From NCBI GenBank assembly GCA_963845675.1, contig CAWJSX010000005.1, forward strand, positions 731,229 through 795,228: 64,000 nucleotides of DNA, given 5' to 3'. This stretch comes from CAWJMD01 sp963845675 (GTDB taxonomy: Bacteria > Actinomycetota > Actinomycetes > Actinomycetales > CAWJMD01). The position numbers and the translations under genes were made by a program. The notes under the pieces were generated by a model. That model was not told the DNA's origin and did no database searches. It was given only the letters and a program-made list of their open reading frames with translations. This document shows, piece by piece, positions 59,679 through 64,000 of this stretch; within the stretch, counting starts at the first letter, position 1, and each line of letters begins with the position of its first letter.

Positions 59679-60836
59679 CCGCAGCCGCTGGCCCGACGTC
59701 AGCGTCGTCACCGCCGGTCACGACGTCGCCGACGCCAGGTTGCACCGCGAGGTCGCCGCCCTGCGCCGCGCCGGCCTGCGGTCGAGGTGCTCGGCCTCGG
59801 GCAGGCCGACGACGCGCCGCCCAGGAGCCTCGGTGCGGCACCTGGACGCGCGGCGGGATGGTCTCACGCGGCCTGCGGGCCCTGTCGCCGCCCGCTGCGG
59901 GCCCGTGGCCGGTGTGCTGCCTGGCGCTCGACCCCGACAGCGCGCTCGGCGCGCTGCTGGTGGCGCCTGCGTGGGCGCGGCCCGTGGTCGCCGACGTGCA
60001 CGAGGACTACACCGCGCTGCTGCGCGACCGCGCCTGGGCGCGGGTCCGTCGGGCTGGTCGCACGCGTGGTGGCCAGGGCCGCGGTCCGCTGTGCCGCGCG
60101 GGCCGACCTGACGGTCGTCGCGGACGAGCACCTGCCACCGACGGTGGACGCCGCCCGGGAGCGGCTGGTGGTGCGCAACCTGCCGGACATGGAGCACGTG
60201 CTCGGCTGGGGGGACCCCGTCACCGGAGCAGTCGTCGCCGGGACCGCGCGCGGTCTACGTCGGCGACCTGCGGGCCTCTCGGGGCCTGCGCACGATGGTG
60301 GAGGCCGTGGCCCGCGCGCCGCGGTGGCGGCTCGACCTCGTGGGTCCCGTGCGTGCGGGTGGACGCCGACTGGCTGGCGTCCCGCGTTGCCGAGCCGGAT
60401 CTCGACGGACGCGTCGGCGTCCACGGACGGATGCCGCCGGCGCGGGCGTGGGCGGTCGCCCGCGGAGCCGACGTCGGGCTGGTGCTGCTCGACGACACCC
60501 CGGTCTTCCGCGACGCCGTTCCCAGCAAAGCTGCCGGCAGTACCTCGCCGCCGGGGCTCGCGGTGCTCGCGACGCCGCTGCCGCGGCGTCGCGGCCCTCG
60601 TCGACGAGTCGGGGGCCGGGGCGCTGGTCACCGGGCCGGACGGTACGGCGTCTCGCCTGCGCGAGTGGGCCGAGCACCCCGACCGGCGGCCGGGCACCGC
60701 CGCCGCACGCGCGCGCCTGGGCCGGGGAGCATCTGCGGGGGAGAACGGGTACTACGTCCTCGCGGGACGGGTGCTTGCTCGTGGCGTCCGTCACGCGACC
60801 GCGACGGCTCCCCGTCGCGTCGACGACGTCCCCCTA
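59679..60836 (+). pseudogene. Glycosyltransferase (GT-B fold), multiply frameshifted; limits approximate
   Basis: Protein-like fragments in all three plus frames line up in order: DVSVVTAGHDVADARLHREVAALRRAGL, VEVLGLGQADDAP, CLALDPDSALGALLVAPAWARPVVADVHEDYTALLRDRAWAR, ARADLTVVADEHLPPTVDAARERLVVRNLPD, VYVGDLRASRGLRTMVEAVARAPRWRLDLVGPV, GRVGVHGRMPPARAWAVARGADVGLVLLDDTPVFRDAVPSK and VAALVDESGAGALVTGPDGTASRLREWAEHP. This is the layout of a GT4-like transferase with donor loop LVLLDDTP. At least seven indels are needed. The start is unresolved, close behind the ATPase stop; a possible stop is TAA at 60834-60836. Confidence 0.6.
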
Positions 60837-60968
60837 AACCGGCATTCGCCCGAGAACGGCGCTCGTGGAGGGGGTCGCACGCATTCGCGAGTGGTCGCCG
60901 TCCAGGGCGCGCCACCGTGCCGACGCAGGGACGGCGGGAGCCGGCTCCGGTGCGACCTTCGGGCCCCG

Positions 60969-63121
60969 ATGAGCGCGACACACGGTGTCGGACGACACCG
61001 TGTCCGCGAGCGACCCACCCCCGCCCAGCACCGCCGCCAGGACCTGTTCCGCCCGCGATCCAGGGACTCCGCGCGGCCGCGGTGCTGCTCGTCGTGCTCT
61101 TCCACCTGTGGCCGCACCGTCTCTCGGGCGGTACGTGGGCGTCGACGTCTTCTTCGTGATCTCTGGCTATGCTCATCACCGCGCACATCGCCCGCGAGGT
61201 GTCGCAGACGGGCTGTCCGGCGTGACCCGGTTCTGGGCGTGCTGCATCCGCGGCTGCTCCCGGTGAGCCTGCTCGCGCTCGCCGTGTCGGCGGTCTGGCC
61301 GTCGCGCTCGTGGTGCTGGTGACGCCGCGGCGTGCAGCCGCCTGGCAGCTCGTGGCGCAGCTCGGCGCCACGCGGAGAACTGGCGCCGGCCCTCGACTCG
61401 GTCGACTACATGGCCGCCGACAACGTGCTGATCTGTCGCGAGTACTACTGGTCGCTGTCCGTCGAGGAGCAGTCTCACCTGGTCTGGCCCCGCTGGTCCT
61501 CGGCCTGGCGTGCCCTTGTTCGGGGACGAGGACGAGCCGGGTCGGGCGGTGCAGCGGCACGTGTCGCTGTTGCTCCGGCAGGTGCTCGTGTCGGGCATCG
61601 GCGTGGTCGCCGTCGCGTCGTTCGCCTGCTCGACGCGGTCGACCGCGCAGGACCAGCTGTTCGCCTACCTGAACACGTTCACCCGCGCCTGGGAGTTCTG
61701 GCCGGGGCGCTGGTGGCGCTGGTCGTCCTGCGCGGGCCCTGGCCCGAGTGGCGGCGCAGGCGCCCTTGGCTGGGCGGGTGGCGTGGCGATCGTCGGGCCG
61801 CCTACCTGTACACCGAGACGCAGCCTGTTCCGGGTGGATCGGCGCTCGCACCCGTCCTCGGCACCGTGGCCGTCATCGCCGCCGGACGGGACGCGGATGG
61901 GCGTCGCCGGGAGTGGCTGTCCCTGCGCCCCGCGCGGATCGTCGGCCGCATCCACCCTGGTCTACCTCGCACTGGCCGCTGATCGTGGTCGTCCCCTACG
62001 TCACCGGCGGCTGCTCAACCTGCTCGACAAGGTCGGGGTCTTCGCGCTCACTATTGGACTGGCCTGGGGCAGCAAGGTCCTCGTGGAGGACCTGGTCCGC
62101 ACCGTCGACTGCTCGCTGCGGCTCCGGCGGGCCTCCGCCTTCGCGGTCGCTGGCAGCGCCCGCGCTGGTCGGTGCAGGCGTCGGCCTGAACGTCGAGCTC
62201 GACCGTCGCGAACGGGCCGCCGAGGCCGACCTGAGCCAAGTCGCAGCGTGCCTCGGAGTGCAGATTCGCCCGGCGCCCTCGATCCTGAGCCCCGTCGGCC
62301 TGCGGACCTGTGATGGGGGATGGGTCCGCCGTGGTGCTCCTAAGGTCGTTGCTAGCAGAACTCTGATCCGCTCTACCCGACGCGCCAAGCACCCGCTGGA
62401 CTCCGACGCCATGAAGTCGTGCGAGATCGGCAGCACGTCCGACGACCCCGAGCGCACGGTCGCCGTCGTCGGGAACTCGCACGCCACCCACATGGTTCTT
62501 GCTGGACCAGCTCGGCGAGCGCGACTGGAAGGTCGCGACCTACACCAAGCCGCCGCGCCGACGGACGCACGGCGCGCGTCCGCCGGAGGAACAGACGGGC
62601 GAGCTGGCCGACAAGCGAACCGCTGATCGAGACCGTCCAGCAGGCCGTGCTGGAGATCCAGATCAGCGACGTGTTCGTCTCGGCGTACTCGTCGGCCTAC
62701 TCGGGGAGCCCCTGTCCGGCGACCTACCCGGCCGACCCCGGCGTTGACGGCTTCGCCGCGGTCTGGAGCCGGCTGAGCCAGGCCGGTCACCGGGTCTTCG
62801 TGCTGGTGGACGTGCCCCGGCACGACCGGCGAGAACGTGCCGACCCGCCCGGCCGCGCACCCGTATCCACCTCATGCAGCGCACCGTGCCCCGCGAGGAC
62901 GCCCTGCCCGGCGACGTGCAGGCCGCCGCGGTCGAGGCCGCCGCGGACCCGCAGGCTGATCGACCTGACGAGCGTGTTCTGCGACGACGAGACGTGCGAC
63001 CCCGTCGTGGGCGACGTGGTCGCTGATCCGCGACGACAGCCACCTCTCGGCGGAGTACGCCCGGCCGCTGGCGCCCCGGATCGGCTCGGCCGTCGACGCC
63101 GCGCCCGCCGCTGGCGGCTGA
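60969..63121 (+). pseudogene. OafA/YrhL-type acyltransferase with C-terminal SGNH domain, multiply frameshifted
   Basis: Fragments in all three frames assemble into a protein of about 700 residues. The membrane acyltransferase-3 part reads IQGLRAAAVLLVVLFHLWPHRL, YVGVDVFFVISG, LITAHIAREV, SVDYMAADNVLICREYYWSLSVEEQSHLVWP and AYLNTFTRAWEF; helices continue to about 62.1 kb (LLNLLDKVGVFALTIGLAWGSKVLVEDLVRT). The periplasmic SGNH domain has VAVVGNSHATHM, LGERDWKVATYTKPP, DLTSVFCDDETCDPVVGDVV and HLSAEYARPLAPRIGSAV, ending at TGA 63119-63121. Such enzymes O-acetylate surface glycans, consistent with the cluster. ATG 60969 is a tentative start; more than ten indels interrupt the frame. Confidence 0.65.
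60980..61003. repeat. 11-bp inverted repeat near the acyltransferase start
   Basis: ACACGGTGTCG and CGACACCGTGT separated by 2 nt. It could be a terminator behind the preceding gene, an operator, or a hairpin over the translation start, depending on which start codon is used. Confidence 0.5.
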
Positions 63122-63184
63122 CCCGAGGTCGTCCGGGCTCACGCGGCCTCAAGTCGGTCGAAGGACCGGGTCGAACGGATAGGT

Positions 63185-63200
63185 GGCGCCGAACGGCGCC
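63185..63200. terminator. Small hairpin behind the acyltransferase gene
   Basis: GGCGCC, loop GAAC, GGCGCC, 64 nt behind the acyltransferase stop, in the 123-bp gap before the SGNH hydrolase gene. Confidence 0.3.
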
Positions 63201-63244
63201 GCGCGCCACGTGCGCGTCCGCGAACCCTACGGAGCTGACCCTCG

Positions 63245-63946
63245 ATGATCGACCGTCGCCGTGCTCCGGCGGGGCGCTCGGCGCCCTGACTCACCGCGGC
63301 GACCGCCCTGCCCGCCCACGCAGCCGACCACGGATCGGGGTCGCTGGCAGCTGGGAGGTCGTGAAGCCGGGCCCCATCCACCGTCTGCGATGGTCAGAGT
63401 CGACTGTCCGCCGGGACGGGTGCTGCTCTTCGGCGACTCGATCAGCGTGCAGGACGCACCGGCGCTCGCGTCCCTGCTGCAGCGGTCCAGCGGGCTGACG
63501 ACGGCCATAAACGCCTGGAACATGCGCCCGACCGCCCCGGCCGTCGACGAGCTCGAGCAGTGGGCACGCCGCTACGGCCTGCCGCGGCGGATCGTGATGC
63601 GACGGCAGCAACGACATCCTCGGCGCCGCCGGTGATGGCCGAGCAGGTCGAGCGGCTATGTCGGTCGTCGGGCGGCGCCGGACCGGCGTTCTGGGTCGAC
63701 GTCCACGTGTCGCGTACGTCCCAGTCGTCCGCGGTGCGCGCGGCGGACCTGGCCAACAGCGCCTGGGTGAACGACCAGATCGAGGAGGTCGCGGCCCGTC
63801 ACCCCCTGCTGCGGGGCGTACCGCTGGAGCAACTGCGTCGCCTCGCCGACGACCTCAGCGCTGGTACCTCAGGGACGGTGTGCACATGTACCCACGGTCA
63901 GTCGGTGCGCAACTCGATGATCGCGCGGACCGTCACCCGCGCCTGA
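63245..63946 (+). pseudogene. Secreted SGNH-hydrolase-like protein, frameshifted
   Basis: From ATG 63245 a basic start (MIDRRRAPAGRS) and, after a frame break, LTAATALPAHAAD look like a signal peptide with an AHA cleavage site. The SGNH fold then follows in pieces: CPPGRVLLFGDSISVQDAPALASLLQRSSGLTTAIN (GDS nucleophile block), AVDELEQWARRYGLPRRIVM, GPAFWVDVHVSRTSQSSAVRAADLANSAWVNDQIEEVAARHPLL and, near the end, WYLRDGVHMYP with the DGxH catalytic His. At least five indels separate these parts; the stop is at 63944-63946. It would act outside the cell, perhaps on acylated surface glycan, as expected from its neighbour. Confidence 0.55.
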
Positions 63947-64000
63947 GGGCGTCGGCCACCGCCTGGCGCGCGAGCAGCACGTAACTGAACGAGAAACAAA
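63933..64000 (-). CDS. Possible end of a minus-strand gene entering from the right edge (partial)
   Basis: Reading leftward from the window edge, one frame gives CFSFSYVLLARQAVADALRRG and a stop at 63933-63935. It overlaps the 3' end of the SGNH gene by 14 bp, in the convergent arrangement common here. Only 22 codons are visible and the sequence quality in this part is doubtful. Confidence 0.2.
   Translation of the reverse strand, partial: CFSFSYVLLARQAVADALRRG

Noticed and set aside
60837..60968. A further gene between the interrupted transferase and the acyltransferase
   Set aside because: No frame here shows a start with a plausible protein; I see only GC-rich intergenic sequence, with the caveat of poor quality.
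58823..63946. A true block of decaying pseudogenes
   Set aside because: Catalytic motifs, domain order and codon bias are preserved across all breaks, and the density of indels rises abruptly toward the sequence end, which points to base-call errors. The entries keep the pseudogene type only because no intact frame can be given.

Overview
The window is about 64 kb of very GC-rich DNA with many GTG starts, 4-bp GTGA/ATGA gene overlaps and actinobacterial marker genes: an acyl-CoA carboxylase epsilon subunit beside AccD5, an Rv1855c-type F420 oxidoreductase, a trimeric-type purine nucleoside phosphorylase and an LCP cell-wall ligase. The best guess is a chromosome segment from a Nocardioides/Aeromicrobium-like actinomycete (inference; no rRNA gene is present). 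I see no tRNA, rRNA, CRISPR array, insertion sequence or prophage, and no stretch over 300 bp without a gene.

1-21.5 kb is a nucleoside salvage region. The end of an acyl-CoA mutase and an M20 amidohydrolase lead into a BMP/PnrA-type nucleoside-binding lipoprotein (frameshifted near its 3' end), an ABC ATPase and two permeases, then cytidine deaminase, thymidine phosphorylase and adenosine deaminase in a tightly overlapping operon, followed by an alcohol dehydrogenase and a gamma-glutamyltransferase. On the opposite strand lie deoC, two tandem aldehyde dehydrogenase genes (one without the catalytic part), a uridine-kinase-like gene, a phosphopento/phosphohexomutase and purine nucleoside phosphorylase. 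Together they can import nucleosides, deaminate and phosphorolyse them, and feed (deoxy)ribose phosphate into central metabolism.

21.5-46 kb is a core-metabolism region: an LpdA-like flavoprotein, AccA3 (biotin carboxylase/BCCP), a LiuR-like MerR regulator with an obvious palindromic operator, an acyl-CoA dehydrogenase and one carboxyltransferase, then Maf, a DUF885 metallopeptidase-like protein, AccE5, AccD5, BirA, an Rv1264-like adenylate cyclase, an enoyl-CoA hydratase, a 1200-residue zinc-ribbon membrane protein, GtrA, PurK, PurE, LCP, an F420 oxidoreductase and a second acyl-CoA dehydrogenase. Both this block and the salvage block resemble two neighbouring blocks of the Mycobacterium tuberculosis chromosome (purE-purK-birA-accD5-accE5-maf-accA3 and lpdA-deoD-pmmB-add-deoA-cdd).

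45.7-49.4 kb holds a two-gene unit on the minus strand: a cyclic-nucleotide-binding protein with an unfamiliar 230-residue N-terminal domain, translationally coupled to a cyclase/AAA-ATPase/TPR protein whose cyclase site lacks the usual purine-selecting lysine. This is the most unusual unit in the window.

49.5-64 kb is a surface polysaccharide cluster: a GT2, several GT-B glycosyltransferases, a Wzm/Wzt-type ABC-2 exporter, a further glycosyltransferase, an OafA-like acyltransferase with SGNH domain and a secreted SGNH hydrolase. From about 59.0 kb to the end the reading frame breaks roughly every 100-300 bases while protein-like sequence is preserved across frames, which looks like uncorrected single-base indels near a contig end rather than old pseudogenes.

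A recurring signal is TANNNT placed 6-9 nt before a start codon at about fourteen genes, a strong sign of widespread leaderless transcription; I used it to choose several starts.
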